64,000 bases of DNA, taken from NCBI RefSeq assembly GCF_000003815.2, contig NC_049996.1, positions 3,457,144-3,521,143 on the forward strand, given 5' to 3'. Every line of letters begins with the position of its first letter. Position 1 is the stretch's first letter. The notes beneath the pieces were generated by a model. That model did no database searches. It had not been told where the DNA came from and was given only the letters and a program-made list of their open reading frames with translations. Shown here one piece after another: positions 51,036 to 62,714 of this stretch. The DNA is from Branchiostoma floridae. Its lineage: Eukaryota; Chordata; Leptocardii; Amphioxiformes; Branchiostomatidae. A program made the translations under genes and the position numbers.

Positions 51036-52100
51036 ATGGCGCTGAAAGGATCCACGAAGATCAAACGGAAACCTCCGAAGCGGAACGAAGACTCACGACG
51101 GCGTGTCGGAGACGCTTCGGAGCCGTTCGACGTTGAGGGACTCGGCTTGAAGGCGCCACCGACTACCCTCTTTCTCGTCAGAAACTTACGTTGCCACATA
51201 ACCGCCATGGAATCTGAACTAGAGTGCTGCAAGGTAAAGAAGGAGATGGCCGAGCGGAAAACTAAAGAAGCAGAAAAAAACGCCGCACGAAAATCACTGG
51301 AGTTAACAGACAACAGAAAATCCGTGGACAAAGCTGTCAAAGAAAAGGCAACCGCAAAAGCTCATCTAGAAAGCCAACAAAAGGCTCACATCCGCTTCCG
51401 GCGAGATCTCGACCATCTAAAATCCGTAAAAGATCTATCAGTCGAAGCCATGGAGAATGCTGTAAGGCAAACAGAAAGGATCGTCTCCGAACTGGACTCT
51501 CTGAAACAACGACTGGACTGGACTTCAGAAATGATGCAAGAACTAAAAGGTGAGAGAGATCTTGCAGAGAAAGAACGTCTTGGCGTTGTGTACGAGAAAA
51601 ACAAGCTCGCTAAAGAAAGGAAAGCTGTAAAATCAAAAACTAGCTGTCTCCAAGCAAGCAAGGATCTCTTAGCACGTGAAACTTGGGAGGCGAGAAGAGA
51701 CAAATACAAGGCCATACAAGACAGAAATGAAGCCATCAAACAATGCAGAGAGATGCGTAGCGAACTCACAGAGCTAGAAAGAAAGAAGAAGAGGATACTT
51801 AAACTCACAAGCCTTTACCAAGACCGAGTGCTATCTATGTATCCAGAGGATCATAGCTCAACAGATAAACAAAGTAGAGCGGAGTCATCCCTCTCTTGCG
51901 TTGCGAAGAAAACAAACGTGAAGTTGCCGAAAATCTACGGAAACTACACGCTGAGTAAAACCAACATGTTGGGACCAAGAGAGGAATACTATGTGCTGAA
52001 CAACACGAGGAAGGTTCCTGTGGAGAAAGACTGCGGACAAGATGGCGTTATTCTTCCAAAAGTCAACAACATAACGCTTCAAAACAAGGCCAGAAAATGA
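51036..52100 (+). CDS. Coiled-coil protein gene 2 (single long exon)
   Basis: 354 residues in one open frame. ATG at 51036 in a strong CCAATGG context, directly after TTCTCTCCAG, which looks like a splice acceptor, so a 5' UTR exon is likely. N-terminus is basic (TKIKRKPPKRNEDSRRRVGD). Residues ~55-270 are coiled coil (EKNKLAKERKAVKSK, RRDKYKAIQDRNEAIKQCRE, MRSELTELERKKKR). These align with exon 5 of gene 1 (MKNKLAKERDEERAK, KQKYRALKQRDEA, LNGELKEL). The C-tail has VKLPKIYGNY. There are no introns where gene 1 has one in the aligned part. Function unknown. Confidence 0.88.
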   Translation: MALKGSTKIKRKPPKRNEDSRRRVGDASEPFDVEGLGLKAPPTTLFLVRNLRCHITAMESELECCKVKKEMAERKTKEAEKNAARKSLELTDNRKSVDKAVKEKATAKAHLESQQKAHIRFRRDLDHLKSVKDLSVEAMENAVRQTERIVSELDSLKQRLDWTSEMMQELKGERDLAEKERLGVVYEKNKLAKERKAVKSKTSCLQASKDLLARETWEARRDKYKAIQDRNEAIKQCREMRSELTELERKKKRILKLTSLYQDRVLSMYPEDHSSTDKQSRAESSLSCVAKKTNVKLPKIYGNYTLSKTNMLGPREEYYVLNNTRKVPVEKDCGQDGVILPKVNNITLQNKARK

Positions 52101-52145
52101 ACAATCGTCATAAAGTCTTTATTACGCACAGTGTCCTTGGTTGTT

Positions 52146-52365
52146 AGGGCGCGGTCACAAAGTAGGTCGCGCGATCGTCGTACGACTTTGATGCCATAGG
52201 ATTTCCAAGCAGGCTGTGACAGAACCAACCACAGACATGGATTCAAAACAGAACTTTGTGTACCGCAAGATAGTTGAACATTACAGGGGACGTACATTTT
52301 TGTCGTACAAAATGGACGAAGTTAGCGATCGTACGACGATCGCACGACCCATGTGACCGCGCCCT
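52146..52365. mobile_element. MITE with AGGGCGCGGTCACA ends
   Basis: The left end AGGGCGCGGTCACAAAGTAG and the right end ACCCATGTGACCGCGCCCT are inverted. An inner GCGATCGTCGTACGA pair brings each arm to about 40 bp. Starts 46 bp after the stop of gene 2. Confidence 0.85.
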
Positions 52366-52379
52366 GGTTAGCCTGCAAA

Positions 52380-54530
52380 ATATGTCATAGAACATTAATA
52401 TTAATATCATAGCAAGCGTAATGTTTTGCCTTTGTTTTGCCCAACTACTTCAATGATTCACATGACGATAAATATATTTCAATCGTTGTGGCTAAGAGAG
52501 AAGTAAGAAAAGCTATCTCAAAACGACTGTAATAATATCTTGTGAATTCTCTTCACATACAAATGGTGCTTTTAATTTAGAATACGTGCTATTCAAAACA
52601 TCTAGTTTCTATGTTCGTGCACTTTTGAAATATGTGTGTGGAATTGTGTGTGTGTAAAGATGTATTCAGTGGTATGTAAATGATATGCAAAGAATTCTAA
52701 CTATAGAATTATGTTGCTACAGAGATATGAAATAAACTATTTCCCTTTCATTGGCCTCCTGTTATTGTGGTATTGTTTTGTTTTCCATTATTCTCTTAGA
52801 GCCATTATTTCGTTATTAACTCTATGTAAAATAGAGGTACTGGTATTGTTGTGTTTGTGTGCGTACGCGTGTGTTTCCGGATATTTCAAGTCAATATAAC
52901 TCAAGAACCTCGGGATGGATTGTACTGCAGAAGATTTAGATCTTCCGTTTTTTGCCTCTTCTAAGTTGTCCTAGACATGCTATGCTACTATGATGATATG
53001 GTATCTATTGACCAAGACCGTATCCATGGGCCACGGAGGTAGAAGCATATACATATAAAAAGGCTAGTGGTTAGGACCCGGGAGCTTGAGGTGGCATGAC
53101 ATAGTATTTCACCTACGGGGATTTATATGGTTAAGGACCCCAAAGTGAGGAGGTTCGACGCCTCAAAATACATAGCAGGGTGCACAAGCAATTAACAAGA
53201 ATCTAATATGTTGAAGTGCAGGGTATAGCCTACAAAATAACTAAAAATGAGCCTAGATTTAGGATCGTTCTCTTTTTAAAGCCACTTTGATTTGACCCCA
53301 GCGGAGGTCATGAAACTGCAGCCGACGTACAGACAGTATCCGGTAACAGTATCAAGGCGTAAATTCACGCCGACCGAAAAAGCATCGCACTCAACTTATA
53401 TAGTATCAAAACTGATATGTACGTATACCATTCACCACAGTTTCCACCTCGCTGTTGTGAACAGGACAATAACTAACGCCTTTTCAAGTACTGTGGCGCA
53501 CAACTTTATACCCGAACTACTATTGTGTCCCGCGACCTTGAAAAAATTGCCTCTCTATATCTGCTTGAATGTCAATAACAGATGGCCGATGGCAGAAGCA
53601 GAGCATTACGGGAGTCTGTGAGAAATGTGAAGGTCTCTAAAATGGCGGCCATTATGTTTTACATTTTGGGACACACATTGTTTATCAAGTGGTACAGCAT
53701 GATCAAATGTTACACTCATCTCGAGTGCTACTACTGTTTGTTTGTAACGGTAGTAGATTTTTTAAGTACGTTGCAAAGTCCGGGTCCTGTTTAGGTCAAG
53801 ATTAAGGTCTACTTTTGAGAGACTTTTAGATCTTTGAAAATAACAAGAATGAGTCACATGGACACGGAGCATTTCTAACATTACTATCATGTGGATACGC
53901 AAAACTGAGCGTTGATTATGAATAAAGGAATGTTCAAGTTAGATTGCGAAAAAAAGGGGGAAAAATTAAAAACAAACTCAAAGATATGCTGAGCGTTTCA
54001 AAATCAACGAAATACGTGGAAATGTTATATTGGGTGGGGCCATGTCCTTGGTATGGCATATCGGTTGGGGCTGCACCCGTATTTCGGAAGGGATGTAAAA
54101 TGGGGTTTCCATGTTCGAGGAGGTGCATCGAGCACGTTTAAAGAAGAGGGGCTAGCAACCACTCGCTGTAAAAACATAATCTGTTACTGAAAACCAAGGA
54201 TATCTGTTGCCCTGCAAGAGTCTGATATAATAAGAGTACCTTCGATGTTTCAAAATCAGCGAATAACGTGGGAATGTTGCAAAATATCTCCACATAACGT
54301 TGTGAGGCAAACTCAACAGTCCACTTGATCGAAATCAAGACCCACTCAAAAACCTAGAATACTTCAATTCGTGGTAGCCCAAGTACCAAGTTTTTCTCAA
54401 GCGTTCGCCACTTTTATTTCAGCGTTGTATCGCCTTTCATGACATCGATAAATATGTTTTGAAGTACGGTGAGCGATTTTTACCGCCAAATAACATTTCA
54501 GATCAAGCAAAATCTCTTTACAAAGTTGCC
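52380..54530. other. Intergenic stretch, no gene seen
   Basis: Contains a weak GATATTTGG-type remnant near 52890 and a diverged direct repeat (GTTTCAAAATCA.CGAA..ACGTGG near 53996 and 54247). No exon supported. A 5' UTR exon of gene 3 may lie here. Confidence 0.4.
52731..52736 (+). promoter_or_regulatory. Poly(A) signal candidate for coiled-coil gene 2
   Basis: AATAAA 631 bp after the stop, past the MITE at 52146-52365 that would lie in the 3' UTR. Confidence 0.4.
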
Positions 54531-54533
54531 AAC

Positions 54534-56255
54534 ATGGATGGCAGAATGGACGACGATGTAGCGGACACAGAACGGATCAAGCCAGACTTGCGAGAAATGC
54601 CGAGTGAAGACGAAAATACCCGACGTCAACCGAATGAGGCCGATAACAGCGCACCGTCGAGGGGTTCGGGCGACCGGAGCATACTGTCAAAGGGTGGCGG
54701 TGACGGGAGCTTTCTGACCGGGAGCCCCGGAGAAGGTGTAGCGAGGAAAATGCGGAGCGACAACGTGGTTGAAAGAGCACACAACGACGCCGTACAACGG
54801 TCCCCGAAACACGACAACTGTCTCAACCCACAAGGCATCAACAAGGACGCAAACTCCATACATGAAGCAAAACACTACGAGCAACGGAAACAACATCAAG
54901 AATTCCTAGACCACGCAAAGAAGCTACAAGAAGAGGTAAAGAAGCAATCGTCTGTCATAGAAAATTTGCTTACTGCTAAAAGACAGCTGCAAACGGAACT
55001 TGAACAGCTAGCAGTGAGAGAACACCACTACCGAGAAAGAGCAGAGTATCTCGAAGAGAAAATACAAGCCATAACTGCGGAAACCGAAGAAACGAGAGAG
55101 CAAGCGAAAGATGTTGTTTCGGTGCATGACAAGCTACAGGGGCAGATAGAATGGCTGACACAAGCAAGAGACAGAGCCCACCGCATCAAAACAACGGCGA
55201 TGCGAGAAAAACACCGCATCCAACAAGAGCTGAAGCTAGAACAGGCCAAAATGGACCAGATGACAGTCGCGCTACGAGAGGCGAAGAAACAAAAACTTGT
55301 CGCAGACAGACGACGGATAGAAATGGCAAGATACAAGGACGACTTAACCAAGGCCTTGGAAAAGGAAAGATCAAGAAGTACAACCCTTCTCGAGTCGATA
55401 GAAACGTTGAAGATTCAAATGATCGAAGCCATGAAGGTACGAGACGATGCCGTACAAAGAGAAGTTTCCTTGCAGCAACAATGCGCTCGCTTGAAAGGAA
55501 TGCTACGCCGTGACAAAGTCCAAGACTACGACAAAAAAGGTTGCGTTGTACTTGACACCACAGAATGGCAAAGAGAGACACCAGGTTTTCGACTCCCATC
55601 TATAAACAACAGACAATACTCCAACAGGTCTATTCCTCCAAGCAGTGATTCCAAAATCACACTACCCGACATATCTCCACAACAACGGAGGAGAAAGTGC
55701 CGTCCTTTTGGTAGAATCTCTCGTAAAAAGATGCCCATACCAACATCAGTTGATCATGATTCGGATATACAAGACGAGTGGACTCCTCCCGAAGAAAACA
55801 ACCTCTCGCACCAGGCAAATTCTTTGTCAAAAACCCACCATCGTTCAATACAAGAAGACAGTGCGTACTCTGGGAGTTTTGAGTCGCTTCCCTACCTCCC
55901 AAATATCAACAAAAACGGTAAAACTTCCTCCAGTACAACCTCTTACTTCGAACAACATATCCCTAACAGGACGCGGTCGAAGGTTTCTAGACATCCCAAC
56001 CAAAGCCAGAGAAGTTCTATGCCCGAATTTCCACCTAAAAGACCGACGCGTTTCCGTTCGTACTCCGAGGGGCAAGCACTTATCCAAGAGGGACCAAATT
56101 CGTCGGATATCCCGAAGGATAATAGGCTAAAACCTATTCAGAATGGTACGGTTCTACCAAGTTGTATACAGAACAAAACAACGGAAACTGTCTGCAAAAC
56201 AAACAATGGACAACAACTGAATCAGAACCACATGATGCTGAAACAAACATACTAA
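54534..56255 (+). CDS. Coiled-coil protein gene 3 (single long exon)
   Basis: 573 residues from the ATG at 54534 (CCAACATGG). The frame is open upstream to 54459 without another ATG, so a spliced extension is possible. N-terminal ~130 residues are Asp/Asn/Gly-rich. Residues ~130-340 are a strong coiled coil (HQEFLDHAKKLQEEVKKQSS, RAHRIKTTAMREKHRIQQEL, KLVADRRRIEMARYKDDLTK). It is collinear with exons 2-5 of gene 1 but without its introns. Then GCVVLDTTEW and FRLPSINNRQ, matching GCFVLETTE and MFPSIDNKRS of gene 1. The tail is Ser/Asn/Pro-rich. Function unknown; no named family recognised. Confidence 0.9.
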   Translation: MDGRMDDDVADTERIKPDLREMPSEDENTRRQPNEADNSAPSRGSGDRSILSKGGGDGSFLTGSPGEGVARKMRSDNVVERAHNDAVQRSPKHDNCLNPQGINKDANSIHEAKHYEQRKQHQEFLDHAKKLQEEVKKQSSVIENLLTAKRQLQTELEQLAVREHHYRERAEYLEEKIQAITAETEETREQAKDVVSVHDKLQGQIEWLTQARDRAHRIKTTAMREKHRIQQELKLEQAKMDQMTVALREAKKQKLVADRRRIEMARYKDDLTKALEKERSRSTTLLESIETLKIQMIEAMKVRDDAVQREVSLQQQCARLKGMLRRDKVQDYDKKGCVVLDTTEWQRETPGFRLPSINNRQYSNRSIPPSSDSKITLPDISPQQRRRKCRPFGRISRKKMPIPTSVDHDSDIQDEWTPPEENNLSHQANSLSKTHHRSIQEDSAYSGSFESLPYLPNINKNGKTSSSTTSYFEQHIPNRTRSKVSRHPNQSQRSSMPEFPPKRPTRFRSYSEGQALIQEGPNSSDIPKDNRLKPIQNGTVLPSCIQNKTTETVCKTNNGQQLNQNHMMLKQTY

Positions 56256-56598
56256 GGATGTACATAAGGTAGGAATGTGTACCTTTACAGTACAGTACAG
56301 TACAGTACAGTATAGTATGTAAGGTACGGTAAAAAATACCGGTCGGGAATATCATTGTACCTGTACTGTACCTAAATAACCTTGCACATGAAACGTTTTA
56401 GGTGAAAGCACGTTTTGTTTATGTCATCTTTGTGATTTGTTGCAACGCCATTTTGTTACTTATTCTAATTTTCATTTTCTTCGTGTATACTGCAATTCTT
56501 CGTACTCTTTGTGTATTCTTTAGACTGGGTACCACTGAATATAAACGTTTAACAATTCGCCAGAGTTGAATGGGGCTATTCAGCTGTTTGAAAACTTC

Positions 56599-56611
56599 AA
56601 TAAACAATAAA
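56599..56611 (+). promoter_or_regulatory. Poly(A) signals for coiled-coil gene 3
   Basis: Two AATAAA hexamers, 56599-56604 and 56606-56611, about 345 bp after the stop. Confidence 0.65.
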
Positions 56612-56699
56612 CTGGATTGCCAAGAAGAAGAAGAAAATGTTGTCATGACTGTGTTGAGTTTCATGTATCACATATTTGAGGATTGAAGGTAGGCGTTCA

Positions 56700-57005
56700 A
56701 TGCACGAGTGGCTAGCATAGCGGACAGGAGACCGATCAAGCTAAGATTCCAGTTTTTTTTTACTAGACGTTGTGCCATTGGGAAAGGCACTTTACACAAC
56801 TTTCCTCACTCCACCCAGGTGTAAACATACTTTGGGTAGAAGTCAGTCAAGTCAAGTCAAAGTATGGGTAATGACTTCGGCTGGGGAGGTAAAAGGCAAT
56901 GGAAGGAGTGGAATGGTCTCTTTTTTCCAATACCGTACCCTAGACACAGTAGATAACAACCCACTGTCCCTATGGTCTTGAAAAGGCTATGGGACTACTT
57001 TTACA
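56700..57005 (+). mobile_element. tRNA-derived SINE
   Basis: The body CATTGGGAAAGGCACTTTAC, TGACTTCGGCTGGGGAGGTA and ACCGTACCCTAGACACAGTA matches 44724-45066. The head is degenerate, and a (GTCAA)n insertion is in the middle. Confidence 0.78.
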
Positions 57006-58139
57006 TTTTTTGACGACGCCTCAGGGGAGTCGTCAAGTGGTATATATTGCATTCAGTCTGCAAAAATTCTAGGAATTGCACAGGCATTTTTCCAAGCATG
57101 CTAGTAATCCACAGTATGTTGGGTAAGCAAGTTCCCCCCCCCCCCCCCTAAATCTGTTCCAGATGTATCTCTGGTATGCAATGGTGGAATGTAGGTCACA
57201 CTTTTTCCCTGGGGGAATTTGTCCTTTGAAACTAGTGGTAAGACAGGGAAACTCTGCACAATGGATCACGTTGTCTTGGTTGTTATGTTATGTTATGAAG
57301 GATACATTTTCTTTTCCAGAGCTTGTTCAAGTCATACGCCACAGACAGACAGGAAATACTTTTGTAGTGCTCAGCTGTAGGTTTAGGTCACTGGCAGACC
57401 ATTGTGCTGTACCGGGGATAGTACATTTCTGCTGGCTGTAGGTTTATGTTACAGGTGGCCTAGTATATTGTGCCAGGGATAGTGCGACAGGGAAGTTCCA
57501 GTCTATTTCTGATTTCAGCTGTATTGTTGTACCCTCAATCGTCGTCATGGCAATGATACATTTTTATTTCCAGTCTTGTTTATTAGAGTGTTTAAATAAA
57601 AGCAGCCCATTTGTAAAGAAATTCTGGTTTTCAACATGTTGGTACGGCATAATACGTTGAATATCGTGAATTCACTTTTTGATCCTTCCGATCCAACATA
57701 ATGATTATTTTTACTTAAAAAAGGGACAAATAGCCACATGTACTGTGTTCCCCCTCCATAACAACATGATATGCGCTTACGTGACTTAATGGTCTCATGC
57801 TGACATATCGTGACGTCATAGCTGTCAATCATATCGCTTTTCTTCTGTGTACAAATATGTTAAGTGTTCTTGAATGTGTAAAAGAGTAAAAAAAATCGAT
57901 CGTAACAAGCTCGTGAAAAAACACACTCCATTTCTTTCGAGAATACTTGAAAGACAAAGGTACGACAGGACAAGTGCGTAGTCAAGAACGTCACATGGGT
58001 CCAAAATTCTGTCCGAACGGTCGTTGACATCATGATCATGATTCTTCTAGGGTCATCGTCCTCTGTGCATAGTTGCATTAGGTTGGTAAGTCACTGAATA
58101 AACAAATTCTTTATACACAACTAAGTGTTTTGTTCAACT

Positions 58140-58172
58140 GACGTTTCGGTGACCGTCTGTCACTTTCCTCAG
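58140..58172 (-). ncRNA. Hammerhead-ribozyme-like core
   Basis: The minus strand reads CTGAGGA, then AAGTGAC-AGAC-GGTCACC, then GAAACGTC: the CUGANGA / stem II / GAAA core is intact. Downstream minus-strand sequence TATAAAGAATTTGTTTATTC resembles Penelope-type ends. Confidence 0.5.
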
Positions 58173-58302
58173 GGCAATTCTCACTGGTCCACATTGCACT
58201 GCAGCTAATGTATGTATATATGCAAATACATTACGTTTGGGCCCGCATCTGTAAGCAGCGACACCTATGCTGCAATGCAATATATGAACCAGTCGAACCG
58301 CC

Positions 58303-58335
58303 CTGGAGAAGGTGACAGACGGTCACGAAAATGTC
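58303..58335 (+). ncRNA. Degenerate hammerhead-like core
   Basis: Inverted partner of 58140-58172, with CTGGAGA and CGAAAATGTC. The first box deviates from CUGANGA, so it is probably inactive. Confidence 0.35.
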
Positions 58336-59753
58336 GGTTTAGTATAATGCATGATTGTGGATAAAGAATCTTGTTATTCTTTCAAAGACTTTGTCCAAAG
58401 TCCAAAGAATTAAAAATCATCAGAGTAAAATAAATAAAGTGATCAAGTGAAGTGAGAGAATTTTCATTATTGAAGACACCTATCATATAATGATAGCGAT
58501 GGATTGATGCATCTTCGGAGCAAACCGCCAGGGGTCCTACGCCATTTTCCCCTGGCAACAGCTGTCTGGTAATGTCAATGACCGTTCGGACAGACTTTGG
58601 ACCCATGTGACGTTCTTAAATTAACAAAGCACTTGTGCTTTTGTATTTTGAGTACTCAGGAGTGCACTTTTTCAAGAGGTCGTTTTTGATCGATTTTCCG
58701 ACTCCTTTACACATCCAAGAATACTTTACAATTTTGTACACCAAAAAATAGCAAGATGATTGACATCTATGACGTCATGATAATTTGAGACCTTTGAGTA
58801 ATAAAAACACTAGCACTTCCAGGATCATATGAAAACGCTAGCACATACAGAAACCGGGCGTTATGTTGTAGTTCTTTTTCGTTCCTTTTCGTTCCTTTTT
58901 GTTCCTTTTCTCACTTTCGATACATCGCCAAAGAAAGGGGGTCAAAATCGACCTTGACCTTCGTCTTGCTAACATCAACCCATATATTATAAGACTCATC
59001 CAAACAACTTATCCAAATGTTGTTGCTGACCACATAAATGTCGAAACACAGATAGACAGACACAGACACATGCAGACACACAAAAACAGTGCCTCGAATT
59101 TTCATAGAGGTACGCACTGAGACTGACACATCCTCACATCTGTTTGGAGAGTATGAACGTGTAGATGTTGCAATCGGCAGAGTACCATACAACCAAGCGA
59201 CATTCTCTCATGCTTGGGTCAGATTTCAAAATCTGGGCCCCGCCGGGCTGTTTTTTGAAACGATTTTTAAACTGTTTATCAAGAAATACACACAGATCAA
59301 GCTTGACTAATTGTTCTTTCTCCTTTTCTGTGTTACGTTGCCTTGTATACCATACCTTTCGTTGCAAGGCCGCAAACAACTCGGGGGGTCGCCATTTTGA
59401 AAATGTGACCCTAACATATTTTATAACACGGGGTGCCACGATGTGTTGTGTTCGGCAACATTCCCCGACAGGGTTACATGTACGGTATATTTTGAGCGCG
59501 AGTGATTTAAAGCTTCCTTCGTCAACCTGCCAAACAAAAAATAACAGACATGCCGAACATATGTCGCCCGAAGAGTCTCCAATTCGTCTTTGTCTGACCA
59601 AATCCAAACTGTTTATAGTAAAAGGGGGTCTAACGTTACACTTCGTGCTCTGAAAGAAGACATTGTGACCTTCGTATCATAACAACATTCTTCATTGACA
59701 CAAAAAACGACTTTCGGCGACTTTCAAATAAGGTCGCTAACTGTCTCGAGTAC

Positions 59754-59950
59754 GCATGCGCGGCGACAGGAATTGTGGGTACTATGTCAAAGGTGAAGGT
59801 CCCTGACTTGTAGACAGTTCCCGTCTTGACCATTGTCTTGATTTGCATAAGAATGTCAAGACGTGTTTTGTTTACTAATCTGTTTTAGGAGTCTTTACCT
59901 TTGACATATTACCCACAATTCATGTTGCTGCTTTCTCGTGCGCACTCGGA
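59754..59950. mobile_element. MITE-like inverted repeat
   Basis: GAATTGTGGGTACTATGTCA AAGGTGAAG on the left faces CTTTACCTTTGACATATTAC CCACAATTC on the right. About 195 bp in total. Confidence 0.7.
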
Positions 59951-59959
59951 ACGACGAAC

Positions 59960-61020
59960 GCATTGTCATCACTACATGCACGAATAGAAATGTGTAAAAG
60001 AAACTATACATTGTACATAACTTTCTTTCCTCGTAGAAGCAAGACAAGGCGATACGTCCAAACCACAAAACTGATGACTTATCATTAAGGTGAATGAAAT
60101 ATGAATATGAAGATAAAAACATGAAATCATTAAAGGAATCGGGCTAAGATCAAGAAAAAATACTGCATCACTTAATCATATACGGTGTAATTATAAGAAA
60201 AGCAACATACATTATCAAAATCTCTTGAGGTAGTATACACATATTTTAAGAAAAGGGAAGAAGCATGTAAACGTTAAATATAGTGATATCATAGCTCCAG
60301 ATGTATTGTTTATCCAAGTATAATTATAAATACATGTAGTAGTACTTAGCCTTTAGTGTCCCATGTAACACAACCAAACTGTTGCATTTAGCCCATATGG
60401 GCAGGAACATATGACAATATACCAAACTACATGCGAATGCAGCAAATTAAAGGGATCGTGAGATACAGCTGCGAACAGCACAACAACGTTAACCCCAACT
60501 ACAATACTTCGTCAGAATTCGAAGGTGACCCGCCTTCTCGGAGTAAAAGAATAACATCTGGAATTCAGATATCAATTTTTAACTGTTGTATGTTGTTGAT
60601 GCTTCAAAAGGGACATATTTGGAATTGAATGGTGCATCATTTAAGGACTTCTCTGTTTAGTTATGGTCTTAAGCTCCAAAAGTAGACATGAAAGGATCTG
60701 CCATTTAGAGAGTAGACAAATACTTCGCAGTGTGCTAGATGTGTCAATGAATTAGGTTGACAAATTGATCTATTTCCCACTTTAACAGAGATGACGCAGC
60801 CTTTATTTTCTTTGGCATTAGTACTTATAATTCTTCTTCTTATACTTCATAATGTAGTTATGTTCTGTCGTCTTCCACTGTTCATTGTGCTCTAGGGGGC
60901 TTTCTCCAGTACAATGAACCTGAGTGTAAATACTGTATATAGTGTCTGACTTCTCTTTCACAATCTGTGGAAGAATAGCTCTTCAGTTAGCTAAACTAGC
61001 TCGAAATCAACTTTAATCTA
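59960..61020. other. No gene seen
   Basis: AT-rich intergenic sequence. TTAGCCCATATGGGC at 60388 recalls AGCCCACATGGGC at 16598, a possible repeat remnant. Confidence 0.35.
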
Positions 61021-61027
61021 CACTTAG

Positions 61028-61393
61028 GCCATGTCGATTTGATTATATGGATGACATCCCGTCCGCATCAATTTTCCGGCTGTTATGAAAAAAAAGTTTT
61101 CAACTATTCTATAATTCGTACAAAGCAGCTCCGAAATGAGCAAATGCATGGCGTAGATTGCAAAAATGATATCAGAAATCATATAATGTCAACGTCGATT
61201 CCAAGGTCAAATTAGAAGATGCGAAAGAATAAAAATGAATAATCTATTGTTCGGTATATCATGAATTTCATATCATCATACCTGACCACTTTGATTTCAT
61301 AATGAAGGCATTTTTTTGGGCCAAACTTTATTTTATTCGCATCGATTTGGGGTTCCCAGAAGATGCCATCCATATAATCAAATCAACATGGCC
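61028..61393. mobile_element. MITE with GGCCATGT(C/T)GATTTGATTA ends
   Basis: GATTTGATTATATGGATGAC at the left and GCCATCCATATAATCAAATC at the right form inverted ends of about 32 bp around an AT-rich non-coding interior. Confidence 0.8.
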
Positions 61394-62320
61394 AGGCTAG
61401 AAAATGAAATTTAGAAAGTTCACAGCGAATGATATTGTTGGCTGAGGCTAATATGCCAAGTTCGCATCAGCTAACTAGATTTAAAAGAAAAGACTACGTA
61501 CATTTGACTGAACACTCATAAATAAAGTAGCCTATACCAGGCTCTTTAGGATACTGAAAAAATAGCAAAAATTGGCCACATAAACCGAATAACTTGCAAT
61601 AGGAATCGACTGAATAGTTGCATATTTTGAGCTTCAACTGATCTTAGTTGGCTAATTTCTCTATCAGATTATTGGCAAATTTCTGTCATTTTTCAATCAC
61701 CCGAAGAAGCCTGATAGAGGCTACAAGGGATGAGCGAAAGTGCCGTATGTGATATATGGATTATGGCAACCCAGCAGCCGGATATGATATTTGATATCGT
61801 CCCCTAAAATAGCCAAGGTATCACTTACACAGGATTTTACCATGACGGTATGTCTGGATCAGTATAGCACCACGAGTTAGTGAAATCTGGAACCACTGGC
61901 GAAAACTAGGACGTTTGCTTTGACCATATTCTAACGTCTATTTGATACTGGGGGTCAATTTATGGCATTACCATTCCAAATAAACACGCATCCTCGCATT
62001 GGTCTCTTTGCTAATGAAATCAATCTGCTGTGTATATCATTTACACTTGTTGACAGCTATGGTATAGTATTTAGCATGTAAGTTTTCCCGCCTGTTTTTC
62101 GATACACCAATAAAATAGCAATTTTGTCGCCAAAATCCAACGTTTATTGGGATTTTATGTTCAGATTATGAAATTATGGAACGGTTTGGTACTTAACATG
62201 GTTCGGAAACCCCGCTGGTAAGAGATTTTGTAGAGCGCGTACGGAATGCAGAAACTGCCTAGGTACACAAAAAAGCACATCCAATCCGCGCCCATATACC
62301 CCGTTAATAGATAGGCATGA

Positions 62321-62653
62321 TACTCTAAGAATAACTTCGGTACATCCGAAATCTTTCCCGGTGCCGCAGCCACTAACGCCTACCCCTCCAACGAATTGAA
62401 ACACTATTACAAGAAGTACAAGAAAGAAAAGATGTCGGCGGAAACTGCAATAAAGGGACTTAACCATGACTGCGTTTTTGCAGGGGCGAGGGGAAGAAGG
62501 AAGTATTTCTGCCACGATGTGTACGTGTGTTTTCCCCCGGTTTATCATGGTGACGTGAAGCAGCCCCGTTTGCAGCAAGCCGGCAGCTATACCCCGAGTA
62601 ACTATGCCGTAAGGTTGCACCAGAATAGACTGGAGGGCGTCAGGCGTAGGTAA
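62321..62653 (+). CDS. Candidate exon of unknown gene
   Basis: An open plus-strand frame, YSKNNFGTSEIFPGAAATNA, ELKHYYKKYKKEKMSAETAI, YFCHDVYVCFPPVYHGDVKQ, ends at a good donor AG/GTAAGT near 62650. No ATG-led start, no acceptor of quality and no known domain. The opposite strand also has a long frame (62174-62620), so the coding strand is uncertain. No other exon was found nearby. Confidence 0.25.
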   Translation, partial: YSKNNFGTSEIFPGAAATNAYPSNELKHYYKKYKKEKMSAETAIKGLNHDCVFAGARGRRKYFCHDVYVCFPPVYHGDVKQPRLQQAGSYTPSNYAVRLHQNRLEGVRRR

Positions 62654-62714
62654 GTAGCAAAAATGATATTCTCAATGTTGTACTACAATGTGAGGTAGCC
62701 ATCTGAGTTATACC

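Larger units (their letters stand above)
57785..58805. mobile_element. 1-kb foldback element with hammerhead-like cores
   Basis: Outer arms 57785-58033 and 58571-58805 are inverted copies (TGACGTCATAGCTGTCAATC vs its reverse near 58755; GAACGTCACATGGGTCCAAA vs TTTGGACCCATGTGACGTTC). Inner inverted pair is 58090-58180 and 58290-58375 (GACCGTCTGTCAC / GTGACAGACGGTC). Resembles paired Penelope-type terminal repeats with no coding part. Confidence 0.75.

Noticed and set aside
55028-55599. Long minus-strand and second-frame open readings inside coiled-coil gene 3
   Set aside because: Lys/Glu/Gln-rich coiled-coil codons leave the other frames open; none has homology or its own start context.
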